64,000 bases of DNA from DATJKD01 sp963728295. GTDB taxonomy: Bacteria > Pseudomonadota > Gammaproteobacteria > Steroidobacterales > Steroidobacteraceae. Below, piece by piece: positions 51,333 to 62,180 of the stretch. The translations under genes were made by a program, and so were the position numbers. The first letter of the stretch is position 1. The number at the start of each line of letters is the position of its first letter. The notes below the pieces were generated by a model. The model did no database searches. It was given only the letters and a program-made list of their open reading frames with translations, and was not told the DNA's origin. The stretch is from the NCBI GenBank assembly GCA_963728295.1, contig CAVSKB010000024.1:1-64000 (forward strand). The letters run 5' to 3'.

Positions 51333-53291
51333 TCAGCGCACGGTCGCCGCGCCGTCGGCGCGCGCGCGTACGTCGGCTGCCGCCCGCTGCGAACGGTAGC
51401 GCCGGTCGGTGACGGCCACGAGGCCGCCCAGCGCCATGACGAGCGCGCCAAGCCATATGAATCGGACCATCGGCTTGTACTGCAGGCGCAGACTCCATAC
51501 GCCGTCGCCGAGATCCTCGCCCATAGCGACGAAGAGGTCACGGTTCCATGCGGCTTCGATCCCGGCCTCCGTCATCGGGCTCTGCTGCACGCGATACACC
51601 CGCTTCTGCGGATGAAGAACCGCGACGGTACGATCGCCCCGGAGCACACGGACTTCCGCTTCGATCGCCTGGTAGTTCGGTCCCTGTACGGGGCGCGTGC
51701 TCACGAACTCGAAGGTGTAGTCACGCAGTTCGAAGCGCTCTCCAGGCGACAGCGCGATGTCCTTCTCGATCCGGTAGGTCTGCGTCACCGTCACGCCGAG
51801 CGTCAGCAGACCGACGCCCAGGTGAGCGACACACATGCCGAGCACCGACGCCGGTATGCGCTGCCGGTGCCGCAGGCGATCGACGGGCTCATACAGGGCC
51901 GACAGGATCACGAATCCGGCCGCCGCGACGCCGACGGCGGTCAGCCAGTGAAAGCCGCCCCAGGCGAGCGCCGGCACGATGGCTGCCGCAGCGGCGGCAA
52001 CGAGCGCGATGATCGTGAGCGGTCGCTTCAACGGTTCGAGCCGCGCCTTCTTCCAGCCGGCGTGCATGCCGATGCCCAGCAGCGCAAGGAGGGGCAGCAT
52101 CGGCACGATGAAAACCTTGTTGAAGTACGGCGGCCCTACCGAAATCTTGCCGAGCCGGAGCGTTTCCAGGAAGAGCGGGTAGAGCGTGCCGATCAGGATC
52201 AGGCCGGTAGCCACCATGAGCAGCACGTTGTTGAACACCAGGAAGGACTCGCGCGATACGGCTTCGAAGCCGCCACGTGTGCGCAACTCAGGACCCCGCC
52301 ATGCATAGAGCGCGAGCGACCCGCCGATGCACACGCCAAGAAAGGCCAGGATGAAGAGTCCGCGGCTCGGATCGCTCGCGAACGCGTGCACGGAAATCAG
52401 GACGCCGGATCGGACGAGGAAGGTCCCGAGCAGAGAAAGCGAGAACGCCACGATCGACAGCAGCAGCGTCCAGCTGCGGAAGAGTCCGCGTTTCTCGGTC
52501 ACTGCCAGCGAATGAATCAGCGCGGTGCCGACCAGCCACGGCATGAAGGAGGCATTCTCCACGGGATCCCAGAACCACCAGCCACCCCAGCCCAGCTCGT
52601 AGTACGCCCACCAGCTGCCGAGCGCGATTCCGACGGTCAGGAAGAGCCACGCCAGCGTCGTCCAGGGTCGGGTCCAGCGCGCCCAGCGTGCATCGAGTCG
52701 GCCCTCGAGCATGGCCGCCACCGCGAAGGCGAACGCGACCGAGAAGCCGACATAACCGACGTACAGTATTGGCGGGTGCACGGCGAGCGCGAAGTCCTGC
52801 AGCACCGGATTCAGGTCGCGACCGTCCGGCGCCGCGGGCGTCAGCCGCTCGAAGGGATTCGAGGTCAGCAGTATGAAGAGGAGAAAACCCGAGCTGACCA
52901 CGCCAAGCACGCCGAGCACGCGTGCGGCGAACGATTCCGGGAGCTGGCGGCTGAAGGCGGCCACGGCCAGCGACCAGGTCGCAAGCGCCAGCGCCCAGAG
53001 CACAAGCGACCCTTCGTGCGCGCCCCACACCGCCGCGAAGCGGTAGAACGCCGGCAGCGCGGAATTGGAATTCTGCGCGACATACAGCACGGAAAAGTCG
53101 TTGCGATAGAAGGCCCAGGCCAGAACGGCGAACGCCACGGCCACGAACACCCACTGTCCGGCGACGGCCGGGCGGGCGACCGCCATGTGACGCGAGGATC
53201 CCACCGCCGCGCCGACGAGCCCGAAGCCGGCCTGCGCAATCGCGAGCACCAGCGCCACGATCAGGGAGAAATGTCCGAGTTCGACACCCAC
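51333..53291 (-). CDS. ccmF: Cytochrome c heme lyase CcmF
   Basis: 652 residues, the usual length, with about fifteen membrane helices. The heme-handling WWD motif is 'GGWWFWDPVENASFMPWLVG', with conserved histidines in 'RDLNPVLQDFALAVHPPILY' and later loops. It joins heme from CcmE to apocytochrome c at the periplasmic face. Start at 53291 (MGVELGHFSLIV). Confidence 0.97.
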   Translation of the reverse strand: MGVELGHFSLIVALVLAIAQAGFGLVGAAVGSSRHMAVARPAVAGQWVFVAVAFAVLAWAFYRNDFSVLYVAQNSNSALPAFYRFAAVWGAHEGSLVLWALALATWSLAVAAFSRQLPESFAARVLGVLGVVSSGFLLFILLTSNPFERLTPAAPDGRDLNPVLQDFALAVHPPILYVGYVGFSVAFAFAVAAMLEGRLDARWARWTRPWTTLAWLFLTVGIALGSWWAYYELGWGGWWFWDPVENASFMPWLVGTALIHSLAVTEKRGLFRSWTLLLSIVAFSLSLLGTFLVRSGVLISVHAFASDPSRGLFILAFLGVCIGGSLALYAWRGPELRTRGGFEAVSRESFLVFNNVLLMVATGLILIGTLYPLFLETLRLGKISVGPPYFNKVFIVPMLPLLALLGIGMHAGWKKARLEPLKRPLTIIALVAAAAAAIVPALAWGGFHWLTAVGVAAAGFVILSALYEPVDRLRHRQRIPASVLGMCVAHLGVGLLTLGVTVTQTYRIEKDIALSPGERFELRDYTFEFVSTRPVQGPNYQAIEAEVRVLRGDRTVAVLHPQKRVYRVQQSPMTEAGIEAAWNRDLFVAMGEDLGDGVWSLRLQYKPMVRFIWLGALVMALGGLVAVTDRRYRSQRAAADVRARADGAATVR

Positions 53292-53306
53292 ATCGGCTCC
53301 GTGCTG

Positions 53307-53771
53307 TCAGTTGCCTGCCGTCGCGTCTGCTGCCGCCGGCTGCGCTGCGTCGACTTGCGGCCGCAGACTTTCCTTCACCTCGGGCGGCATGTAGTTCTCG
53401 TCATGCTTGGCGAGCACTTCCTCGGCGACGAAGGTGCCGTCCGGCCCGAGTCGCCCGCGCGCGATGATGCCCTGCCCTTCGCGAAAGAGATCCGGCAATA
53501 CGCCGGTGTAGCTCACCACCACGCGCTCGGCGAAGTCGGTCAACGTGAAATGCACCTCGAGGCTGCCGGAGGCACGCCGAACCGAGCCCCGCTCGACCAT
53601 GCCGCCGACGCGGAAGACGCCGCCGGCCGGGGCCTCGCCCGAGCGGACCTGGCTCGGGTTGTAGAAATAGAGCAGGTTCTTCTGGAACGCCTGCAACGCG
53701 AAGGCGGTCGCCGCCGCAACGCCGCAGATCATGAGCGCGACCGACCACAGGCGTTTGCGCCGCGGAGTCAT
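53307..53771 (-). CDS. ccmE: Heme chaperone CcmE
   Basis: 154 residues: N-terminal anchor and OB-fold with the heme-attaching His in 'VLAKHDENYMPPEV', plus 'FYNPSQVRSGEAPAGGVFRV'. It carries heme from CcmABCD to CcmF. Its ATG overlaps the ccmD stop (ATGA at 53768-53771). Confidence 0.96.
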   Translation of the reverse strand: MTPRRKRLWSVALMICGVAAATAFALQAFQKNLLYFYNPSQVRSGEAPAGGVFRVGGMVERGSVRRASGSLEVHFTLTDFAERVVVSYTGVLPDLFREGQGIIARGRLGPDGTFVAEEVLAKHDENYMPPEVKESLRPQVDAAQPAAADATAGN

Positions 53772-53926
53772 GGCTTGACCGCGCGCCGCCGTGCCGCAGC
53801 GAGCGCCTCACGTCGCAGGCGCAGCGCGGACCAGGCGTTCCAGACGAGCACAGCCGCCGACAGGCCCCAGGCCGGCCAGACGTAGCGCGCATAGCCGCCC
53901 ATCGCCAGGAAATCCCCGATGTCCAC
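53768..53926 (-). CDS. ccmD: Heme exporter accessory protein CcmD
   Basis: 52 codons from a GTG at 53926: 'MGGYARYVWPAWGLSAAVLV' forms the single helix and 'LRLRREALAAARRRAVKP' the basic tail. Small size, topology and position between ccmC and ccmE identify it. The start is three bases upstream of the ccmC stop region and the stop overlaps ccmE. Confidence 0.9.
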   Translation of the reverse strand: MDIGDFLAMGGYARYVWPAWGLSAAVLVWNAWSALRLRREALAAARRRAVKP

Positions 53927-53929
53927 GCC

Positions 53930-54658
53930 TCAGCCGACCTCCTCGAGCCAACCGGCGCTGCGCTCGCGCCGCAGGATCTCGCCCTGCAGGCGGCGGCACA
54001 GCAGCCAGCCAAAATAGAGCTGGTATCCGGCCAGCATTATGAACAGTGGCACGAGCATTGGCAGCGCAATCGCGGGCTTCGCGAGCCGCGTCACGCTGGC
54101 GGGCTGGTGCAGCGTGGTCCACCACTCGACCGAGTAATGGATGATCGGGACGTTTATCACGCCCACGATCGCGAGGACCGCGCTCGCACGATCGGCGCGT
54201 TCGCGGTCGTCGAACGACGAACGCAGCGCCATGTATCCCAGGTACAGGAAGAGCAGGATCAGCTCCGAGGTCAGTCGTGCATCCCACACCCACCACGTGC
54301 CCCACATCGGCTTGCCCCAGATCGAGCCGGTCGCCAGCGCGAGAAACGTAAACGAGGCGCCCACCGGCGCGCACGCGGCAGCCGCGGCGTGCGCGAGCTT
54401 GATCCGCCAGATGAGTCCGATGGCCGCTGCCATCGCCATCACCACGTAGACGAACAACGACATCCATGCGGCGGGCGCATGCACGTACAGGATCCGGAAC
54501 CCGTCGCCCTGCTGGTAGTCGGCCGGCGCCCGCACCAGTCCCCAGTACGCACCCGCGAGAATGAGCGCGAGCGCCGCCCAGCCGAACCACGGCGCGAGCC
54601 GGTCGAGGATGCGGAAGGCGTGCGGCGGCGAGCCGAGCTTGTGTATCCAGGTCCACAT
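53930..54658 (-). CDS. ccmC: Heme exporter CcmC
   Basis: 242 residues, six helices, with the tryptophan-rich heme motif 'KPMWGTWWVWDARLTSELIL' and flanking conserved histidines ('LYVHAPAAWMSLFVYVVMAM', 'IIHYSVEWWTTLHQPASV'). Loads heme onto CcmE. Confidence 0.96.
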   Translation of the reverse strand: MWTWIHKLGSPPHAFRILDRLAPWFGWAALALILAGAYWGLVRAPADYQQGDGFRILYVHAPAAWMSLFVYVVMAMAAAIGLIWRIKLAHAAAAACAPVGASFTFLALATGSIWGKPMWGTWWVWDARLTSELILLFLYLGYMALRSSFDDRERADRASAVLAIVGVINVPIIHYSVEWWTTLHQPASVTRLAKPAIALPMLVPLFIMLAGYQLYFGWLLCRRLQGEILRRERSAGWLEEVG

Positions 54659-54676
54659 GGATTTGCGGTCGTCCCC

Positions 54677-55366
54677 TCAGCCCTCGGTGCTTATCCTCAT
54701 CGCCGCCGACATCGCGAGCGGACCAAGACTCCACGCGAGAAAGAACATCGCCGCGAGCAACTGCAGGGGCCCGGCCGCAGGTTGCCCGGCGAGCGACTGC
54801 TCCACGGCCCGCGCACCGAAAATCAGGAGCGGCATGGCCAGTGGCAACACCAGCAGGGAGAGCAGCACGCTGCCACGCCGCACACCGACCGTCAGCGCCG
54901 CACCAATCCCGCCAAGAACGCTCAGCGTCGCAGTGCCGAGCGCAAGCGACCCCACCAGAGCTGGCCACACGGACGAGGGCAGCCCCAAGGCGGTGGCGAC
55001 CGCCGGTGACACCAGAACCAGGGGCAGCCCCGTCAGAATCCAGTGCGCCACCACCTTGGCGAACAGCAGCCACGCGAGCGGCTGACCGGACAGGACCCAT
55101 TGTTCCATCGTGCCGTCTTCGACATCCGAGCGGAACACGGATTCCAGCGCGAGCAGCGAGGATAGCAGCGCGGCTACCCAGACGACACCACCGCCGACGA
55201 CGCGCAGCACGGCGAGCTCGGGGGTGGTGGCGAGCGGAAACAAGGTCGTCACGACCAGGTAGAAGATGAGCGGCTGGGCAACCTCGTCCCAGCGCCGCCA
55301 GGCGAGCGTGAGCTCCCGGCGCACGACGAGCCGCATTGCCGCGATCAGCCCGGCGGACTCGGTCAT
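54677..55366 (-). CDS. ccmB: Heme ABC transporter membrane subunit CcmB
   Basis: 229 residues with six helices and 'RSDVEDGTMEQWVLSGQPLA', the conserved CcmB loop. Partner of CcmA. Its ATG at 55366 overlaps the ccmA stop by four bases. Confidence 0.95.
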   Translation of the reverse strand: MTESAGLIAAMRLVVRRELTLAWRRWDEVAQPLIFYLVVTTLFPLATTPELAVLRVVGGGVVWVAALLSSLLALESVFRSDVEDGTMEQWVLSGQPLAWLLFAKVVAHWILTGLPLVLVSPAVATALGLPSSVWPALVGSLALGTATLSVLGGIGAALTVGVRRGSVLLSLLVLPLAMPLLIFGARAVEQSLAGQPAAGPLQLLAAMFFLAWSLGPLAMSAAMRISTEG

Positions 55367-55992
55367 GCGAGCTCCAGCCGGCGGACACGTGCGTCGTCAT
55401 CGAGCAGGCGCTGGTGTGCGGCGACGACCGCGAGGCCGCCGCGATGCAGATGATCGCGGATCATCGACTCGACGAGCGCGAGACCAGCGGAGTCGAGATT
55501 GGTCGCGGGCTCGTCGAGAATCCAGAGTGCCGCGGGCCACAGCCACAGCCGCGCCAGACTCAGCCGTCGACGCTGGCCGGCGGACATGACGCGCACCGGC
55601 AAATCCGCACAGTCGACGATGCCGACGCGCTCGAGCGCGCCGTCGATCTCAGTGCCGGCCAGCGGGCGCCGCACGCCGACCAGGTATCTCAGGTTCTCGC
55701 GCGCGGTGAGGTCAGTCTTCAGCGCATTTGCATGACCGAGATAGGCGAGCTCGGCGAAATACTCCGCGCCAACGCGGCCGACCGCGCGGCCGCGCCACAG
55801 TGTCTCGCCCGATTCCGGCGCCAGCAGGCCGCACAGCACGCGGAGCAGCGTCGTCTTGCCGATGCCGTTCGGGCCCACGACCTTGCAGCACTCGCCTGAT
55901 GCCAGCGCGAATGACAGGTCCTTCAGAACGTGACGCTCGCCCCGCCAGGCGTTGATGTCTCGTGCCTCGAGCACGGCCCCGGCAGTCGTCAC
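55363..55992 (-). CDS. ccmA: Heme ABC transporter ATPase CcmA
   Basis: 209 residues from a GTG at 55992. Walker A 'VVGPNGIGKTTLLRVLCGLL', signature 'VMSAGQRRRLSLARLWLWPA' and Walker B 'LWILDEPATNLDSAG'. ATP hydrolysis releases holo-CcmE from CcmC. The GTG overlaps the stop of the upstream carboxylase gene (GTGA at 55989-55992), coupling cytochrome maturation to the catabolic genes. Confidence 0.95.
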   Translation of the reverse strand: MTTAGAVLEARDINAWRGERHVLKDLSFALASGECCKVVGPNGIGKTTLLRVLCGLLAPESGETLWRGRAVGRVGAEYFAELAYLGHANALKTDLTARENLRYLVGVRRPLAGTEIDGALERVGIVDCADLPVRVMSAGQRRRLSLARLWLWPAALWILDEPATNLDSAGLALVESMIRDHLHRGGLAVVAAHQRLLDDDARVRRLELA

Positions 55993-57971
55993 GCGGGGGC
56001 ATCCTGCGGCGCAAGCCGCACCAGCTCGGTGCCCTCGTCCACCCGCTCCCCGGCCGCTACGCGCACGTCGGTAACGATCGCGTCCCAGGGCGCGACCAGC
56101 GAATGCTCCATCTTCATCGCTTCGAGTACGACGAGGACAGTGCCGCGCGCGACGCGGGCACCCGCTGTCGCACGGACGTCGAGCACGTGCCCGGGCATGG
56201 GCGCGCGCAGGTGTCCCTCGTGCTCGGCGGACGAATGCGGGTCGCGCCCGGGGTTCTCGGCGAACTCGAACGTCCGGCAGAGCCTGCGCAGACGCAGACG
56301 GCCGGCTGCGTGCTCGATCATCGCCGTCACCGGGCGGCCGTCGATCGATGCCGCGAGGCGTCCGTCCACGCATCCGTCGACGGCGATGCGATGTACCGCT
56401 CCGTCGAGATCGACACGGAACCGGCCGTCATCGCGTTGGACGCGTAGCCAGTGAGCGTCGTTGCCGCTTGCAAGCGACACGCGGACCGCAGGCGGCTGAT
56501 TCAGGCGAAACCCGTCGCGCGCATCCCACGGCGACGGCTGTGCCGTGCCCGCGGCGTCGTCGACCGAGAGGCTCGCCACTGCCGCCAGCAACCAGGCATC
56601 ACGGACCTCCACGGGTGGAATGCCGGCGCCGGGCTGCAGCTCGCGCTCGAGCAGCCCGGTGTCGACTTCGCCCGCAAGCACGCGTGGATGGCCCAGGATG
56701 TCCCACAGGAACCGCGCATTGCTGCGCACACCCTCCACGTCCGTTTCCTCGAGCGCGGCACGGAGACCCGCGAAGGCCGCGCCGCGATCGTGGGCCCAGA
56801 CGATGATCTTGGCGAGCATCGGGTCGTAGTGGACGCTCACCTCGTCGCCCGCCTCGAAGCCGCTGTCGACCCGCAATTCCCGGGTCGGCTCAGGCAGACG
56901 GAATCGCTTCAGCCGGCCGGTCGAGGGCAGAAAGCCGCGCTCCGGATCCTCGGCGTACAGGCGTGCCTCGACGGCATGACCGTGTCGGCGGATCTGGTCC
57001 TGCGTGAGCGGCAAGGATTCACCCGAGGCGACGCGGAACTGCCACTCGACGAGGTCGAGCCCGGTGATCATCTCGGTAACGGGATGCTCGACCTGCAGGC
57101 GCGTGTTCATCTCGAGGAAATAGAAGCCCTGACCGTCGTACAGGAACTCGACGGTACCCGCGCCCTGGTAGGCCACGGCGCGCGCAGCAGCGACCGCGGC
57201 GTCGCCCATGGTTGCGCGCGTCTGCTCGTCGATACCCGGGGCCGGCGCTTCCTCGATCACTTTCTGATGGCGACGCTGCAGCGAGCAGTCGCGCTCGAAC
57301 AGGTGCACGACGTTGCCATGCGCATCTGCAAATACCTGGATCTCGACGTGCCGGCCCCTTTCAACGAAACGCTCGAGCAGCACCCGGTCGTCACCGAAGG
57401 CCTTGGCGGCCTCGCGACGCGCGCCAGCAAGCGCGTCGGCAAACTCCGCGGCCGCGCGCACGATGCGCATTCCCTTACCGCCGCCGCCCGCCGTGGGCTT
57501 GATGAGCAGCGGAAAGCCCATGCGTCCGGCCTCCCGCTGCAGGTGTTCCGGCGCCTGCTCGGCATCGTCGTAACCGGGGAGCACCGGGACGCCCGCGGCC
57601 GCCATCAGCCGCCGCGCCTCGCTCTTCGATCCCATCTGCAGGATCGATGATTCGGGCGGGCCGACGAAGACCACGCCCGCCTCGGCGCAGGCTCGCGCGA
57701 ACCGTGCGTTCTCGGACAGGAAGCCGTACCCGGGATGGATGCATCGTGCGCCGGTCGCACGAGCGGCGGCGATGATCGCCGGCACGTTGAGATAGCTCTC
57801 GCGCGCGGGTGCCGGTCCGATCGCGACGGCCTCGTCGGCGAGCCGCACGTGCAGGGCGTCGCGATCCGCCTCCGAGTACACGGCGATCGTGCGCAGGCCG
57901 AGACGGCGCGCCGTGCGTATCACGCGGCAGGCGATTTCACCGCGGTTGGCGACCAGCACGCTGTCGAGCAT
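55989..57971 (-). CDS. Acyl-CoA carboxylase alpha subunit (biotin carboxylase + BCCP)
   Basis: About 660 residues. Biotin carboxylase and ATP-grasp domains ('LVANRGEIACRVIRTARRLG', 'IKPTAGGGGKGMRIVRAAAE', 'FLEMNTRLQVEHPVTEMITG') occupy the first 450 residues. A linker region and a C-terminal biotinyl domain follow with the biotin lysine in 'VLVVLEAMKMEHSLVAPW'. Paired with the downstream-numbered beta subunit it most likely forms 3-methylcrotonyl-CoA carboxylase of leucine degradation, judging by neighbours; propionyl- or geranyl-CoA are alternatives. The ATG at 57971 is preferred; a GTG lies two codons before it. Confidence 0.93.
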   Translation of the reverse strand: MLDSVLVANRGEIACRVIRTARRLGLRTIAVYSEADRDALHVRLADEAVAIGPAPARESYLNVPAIIAAARATGARCIHPGYGFLSENARFARACAEAGVVFVGPPESSILQMGSKSEARRLMAAAGVPVLPGYDDAEQAPEHLQREAGRMGFPLLIKPTAGGGGKGMRIVRAAAEFADALAGARREAAKAFGDDRVLLERFVERGRHVEIQVFADAHGNVVHLFERDCSLQRRHQKVIEEAPAPGIDEQTRATMGDAAVAAARAVAYQGAGTVEFLYDGQGFYFLEMNTRLQVEHPVTEMITGLDLVEWQFRVASGESLPLTQDQIRRHGHAVEARLYAEDPERGFLPSTGRLKRFRLPEPTRELRVDSGFEAGDEVSVHYDPMLAKIIVWAHDRGAAFAGLRAALEETDVEGVRSNARFLWDILGHPRVLAGEVDTGLLERELQPGAGIPPVEVRDAWLLAAVASLSVDDAAGTAQPSPWDARDGFRLNQPPAVRVSLASGNDAHWLRVQRDDGRFRVDLDGAVHRIAVDGCVDGRLAASIDGRPVTAMIEHAAGRLRLRRLCRTFEFAENPGRDPHSSAEHEGHLRAPMPGHVLDVRATAGARVARGTVLVVLEAMKMEHSLVAPWDAIVTDVRVAAGERVDEGTELVRLAPQDAPA

Positions 57972-57980
57972 GGGCACCGC

Positions 57981-59591
<1,611 letters not shown>

Positions 59592-59611
59592 TACCGGGGA
59601 TCCGATACCCG

Positions 59612-60485
59612 TCAGTCCTTCGGTTCCGCCCGCCGGCTGGCGAGGATGCGCTCGGCCTGCCGCATGTGCGGCATGTCGAGCATGCGGCCGTCGAGCTGTA
59701 CCGCACCGCGGCCCGGGGACGAGCGGAAAGCCTCGAGTACGCGCTCCGCCCAGCTGATCTCCTCGGCCGAGGGTGTGTAGGCCTTGTGGATCGGCGCGAT
59801 CTGCGCCGGGTGGATGGCGATCTGCCCGGAGAAACCCGAGCCGGCGTGCCTCGCGCGAACGGCGCTCGATCGCCGCCGGGTCGCGGAACTCGATGTCGAT
59901 CGTGTCGTACGCCGGAACGCCTGCCGCACCCGCCGCCAGGAGGCACAGCGACCGCGCCAGCAGGAACGGCGGCTCGTAGGCGCCATCCGCAGTGCGGTTC
60001 GCCTCCGCACCGATGTCGGCGGCGAGATCCTCGGCGCCCCAGGTGAGGCCTGCGACACGCGCGGGCAGCCGTCCCCAGCTGCCGAGGCTCAGCACGGCGC
60101 GCGCCTTCTCGGTGACGATGGGCAGCATCGCGATCGCGCCGCGCGAGATTCCGTTCGCCGCCTCGAGCGCCTCGAGCCAGTGATCGACGCGCCACAGGTC
60201 GTCGAGCGACTCGGGCTTCGGCAGCAGGATGCCGTCCGGCCGCGCCGCGATCACGGCCGTGAGATCGGCGAGCGCATCGGCGCTGTCGACGGGATTGATG
60301 CGCACCCACTGCGGCACCGCACGGCTCACGGATGCAAGGTGCCGTGCGACCTCGATACGCGCTCCGCCGCGGCGATCGGCCGTGACTGCGTCCTCGAGGT
60401 CGAGGATCACGGCGTCCGCGCCGCTCGCCGCAGCCTTCGCGAAGCGTTCCGGGCGGTCACCCGGAACGAACAGCAGTGAGCGCAT
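59612..60485 (-). CDS. CitE-like (HpcH/HpaI) acyl-CoA lyase, one frameshift
   Basis: About 290 residues: 'MRSLLFVPGDRPERFAKAAA', 'ADAVILDLEDAV', 'PLIVTEKAR'-like and 'VAGLTWGAEDLAADIGAEAN' in one frame. After a shift near 59840 it continues 'GFSGQIAIHPAQIAPIHKAY' and 'LDGRMLDMPHMRQAERILAS'. The metal-binding Glu and Asp of CitE lyases are present. In leucine-type clusters such lyases act on beta-hydroxyacyl-CoA products. The start ATG overlaps the maoC stop (TGATG). Confidence 0.88.
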
Positions 60486-60946
60486 CAGCCGGCCGCCTTG
60501 CGCTTCATCAGCGCGCTGCGCTTGCAGGCGCCAACTTCCTCGTTGCGCTGATTGAAACAGCGATGGATGAACACCACGATGCCGGCATCCGGTCGCGAAC
60601 GACTCTCGCGCATTTCGTGTACGGTCGTTTCGGCGCGCAGAGTATCGCCCGGAAATACCGGGCGGGGGAACCGCACCTCGTCCCAGCCAAGGTTGGCGAT
60701 CGTCGTGCCGAGCGTCGTGTCCCCCACCGAGATGCCGACCATCAGCGCGAGCGTGAACGCGCTGTTGACGATGCGGGTGCCGAACTCGGTGCCCTTCATG
60801 TACTCCTCATCGAGGTGCAGCGCGGCCGGATTGTGCGTCATCGCGCTGAAGATCAGGTTGTCCGTTTCGGTGACAGTGCGCCTGAGCACGTGCTCGATAC
60901 GCATCCCGACCGAGAACTCCTCGTAGTACAGCCCTCCCATCGGCAT
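60485..60946 (-). CDS. MaoC-family acyl-CoA hydratase
   Basis: 153 residues: 'MPMGGLYYEEFSVGMRIEHV', 'DNLIFSAMTHNPAALHLDEE' with the catalytic-type Asn/His region, 'FGTRIVNSAFTLALMVGISV' and 'WDEVRFPRPVFPGDTLRAET'. Single hotdog domain that would hydrate the enoyl-CoA product of the dehydrogenase or carboxylase. AGGAG stands about five bases upstream of the ATG at 60946, and the stop overlaps the CitE-like start. Confidence 0.92.
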   Translation of the reverse strand: MPMGGLYYEEFSVGMRIEHVLRRTVTETDNLIFSAMTHNPAALHLDEEYMKGTEFGTRIVNSAFTLALMVGISVGDTTLGTTIANLGWDEVRFPRPVFPGDTLRAETTVHEMRESRSRPDAGIVVFIHRCFNQRNEEVGACKRSALMKRKAAG

Positions 60947-60962
60947 TGCAGCACTCCTCTTG

Positions 60963-62120
60963 TCAGTCGGTCGCGGCAAAAAGCTCACGGCCGATAAGCA
61001 TGCGGCGGATTTCGCTGGTGCCGGCACCGATCTCGTAGAGCTTCGCGTCGCGCAGCAGGCGACCTGCGGGAAAGTCGTTGATGTACCCGTTGCCGCCCAG
61101 CGCCTGGATCGTCTGCAGGGCCATCTGCGTGGCCTGTTCCGACGCGAGCAGAATCGCCGCGGCCGCGTCCATTCGCGTGGTGTGTCCACGGTCGCAGGCC
61201 TGAGCCACCGAGTAGACGTAGGCGCGGCAGGCATTGGTCATCGTGTACATGTCCGCCAGCTTAGCCTGCATGAGCTGGAAGGCGCCGATTGGCTGGCCAA
61301 ACTGCCGGCGCTCGTGAACGTACGGCAGCACCAGCTCCAGGCCGGCACGCATCAGTCCCAGGGGACCGCCGGCGAGCACCACGCGTTCGTAGTCGAGCCC
61401 GCTCATCAACACCTGCGCACCGCCCCCGACCTGGCCGAGGACGTTCTCCACCGGGACCTCGCAATCGTCGAAGACGAGCTCGCAGGTATCGGAACCGCGC
61501 ATGCCGAGCTTGTCGAGCTTCTGGGCGGTCGAGAAACCCTTGAAGCCGCGCTCGATGATCATGGCCGTGACGCCGCGATTGCCGAGCGACGGGTCGACCT
61601 TGACGTAGACGACCAGCAAGTCGGCGGTGGGGCCGTTCGTGATCCACATCTTGCGGCCGTTCAGTATGTAGCGGTCGCCGCGCAGGTCGGCGCGCGTGCG
61701 CATGCTCATGACGTCGGAGCCCGACCCGGGCTCGCTCATCGCAAGCGCACCGAGATGCTCGCCCGAGATCAGCGCGGGCAGGTGCTTCCGCTTCTGCGCA
61801 TCGGTTCCCCAGCGGCTGACCTGGTTGACGCATAGGTTCGAATGGGCGCCGTAGGACAGCCCCACCGATCCCGACGCGCGGCTCAGCTCCTCCATCGCCA
61901 CCACGTGTGCGAGATAGCCGAGGCCGGCGCCGCCGAACTCCGGTTCCACGGTGATGCCGAGCAGCCCGAGCTGGCCGAGACGCGGCCACAGGTCGCGCGG
62001 GAAGAGATTTTCCCGGTCGATGGCGTCGGCGCGCGGGGCGACCTCGGTGGCGGCAAACTCGCGCACCGTTTCGCGCAGCAGGTCGATGTCCTCGCCCAGG
62101 CCGAAATCGAAGTCCTGCAC
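60963..62120 (-). CDS. Isovaleryl-CoA-type acyl-CoA dehydrogenase
   Basis: 385 residues. FAD and substrate motifs 'GALAMSEPGSGSDVMSMRTR', 'YILNGRKMWITNGPTADLLV' and 'QALGGNGYINDFPAGRLLRD', plus 'GLDYERVVLAGGPLGLMRAG', in which the Glu aligns with the isovaleryl-CoA dehydrogenase catalytic base. First gene of the catabolic convoy, reading away from the GntR regulator. The ATG at 62120 lies 45 bases from the operator. Confidence 0.92.
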   Translation of the reverse strand: MQDFDFGLGEDIDLLRETVREFAATEVAPRADAIDRENLFPRDLWPRLGQLGLLGITVEPEFGGAGLGYLAHVVAMEELSRASGSVGLSYGAHSNLCVNQVSRWGTDAQKRKHLPALISGEHLGALAMSEPGSGSDVMSMRTRADLRGDRYILNGRKMWITNGPTADLLVVYVKVDPSLGNRGVTAMIIERGFKGFSTAQKLDKLGMRGSDTCELVFDDCEVPVENVLGQVGGGAQVLMSGLDYERVVLAGGPLGLMRAGLELVLPYVHERRQFGQPIGAFQLMQAKLADMYTMTNACRAYVYSVAQACDRGHTTRMDAAAAILLASEQATQMALQTIQALGGNGYINDFPAGRLLRDAKLYEIGAGTSEIRRMLIGRELFAATD

Positions 62121-62164
62121 GGTTCATCCCTCCACCACTTGCACACCCGCCAGGCCGGGTGCAT

Positions 62165-62177
62165 ATTGTCCGACAAT
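62165..62177. promoter_or_regulatory. FadR-type operator palindrome
   Basis: ATTGTC-C-GACAAT is a perfect 13-base palindrome matching the FadR-subfamily consensus TNGTNNNACNA. It lies four bases before the regulator start and 45 bases from the dehydrogenase start, so binding would repress both directions. Confidence 0.75.
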
Positions 62178-62180
62178 CCG

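Noticed and set aside
51612..53885. Very long plus-strand open frames antisense to ccmF and ccmE, also at 4986-5993, 6767-7963, 56451-57650 and 57735-59240
   Set aside because: Arg/His/Glu-rich compositions without motifs, exactly mirroring GC-rich conserved genes on the other strand; they are shadows.
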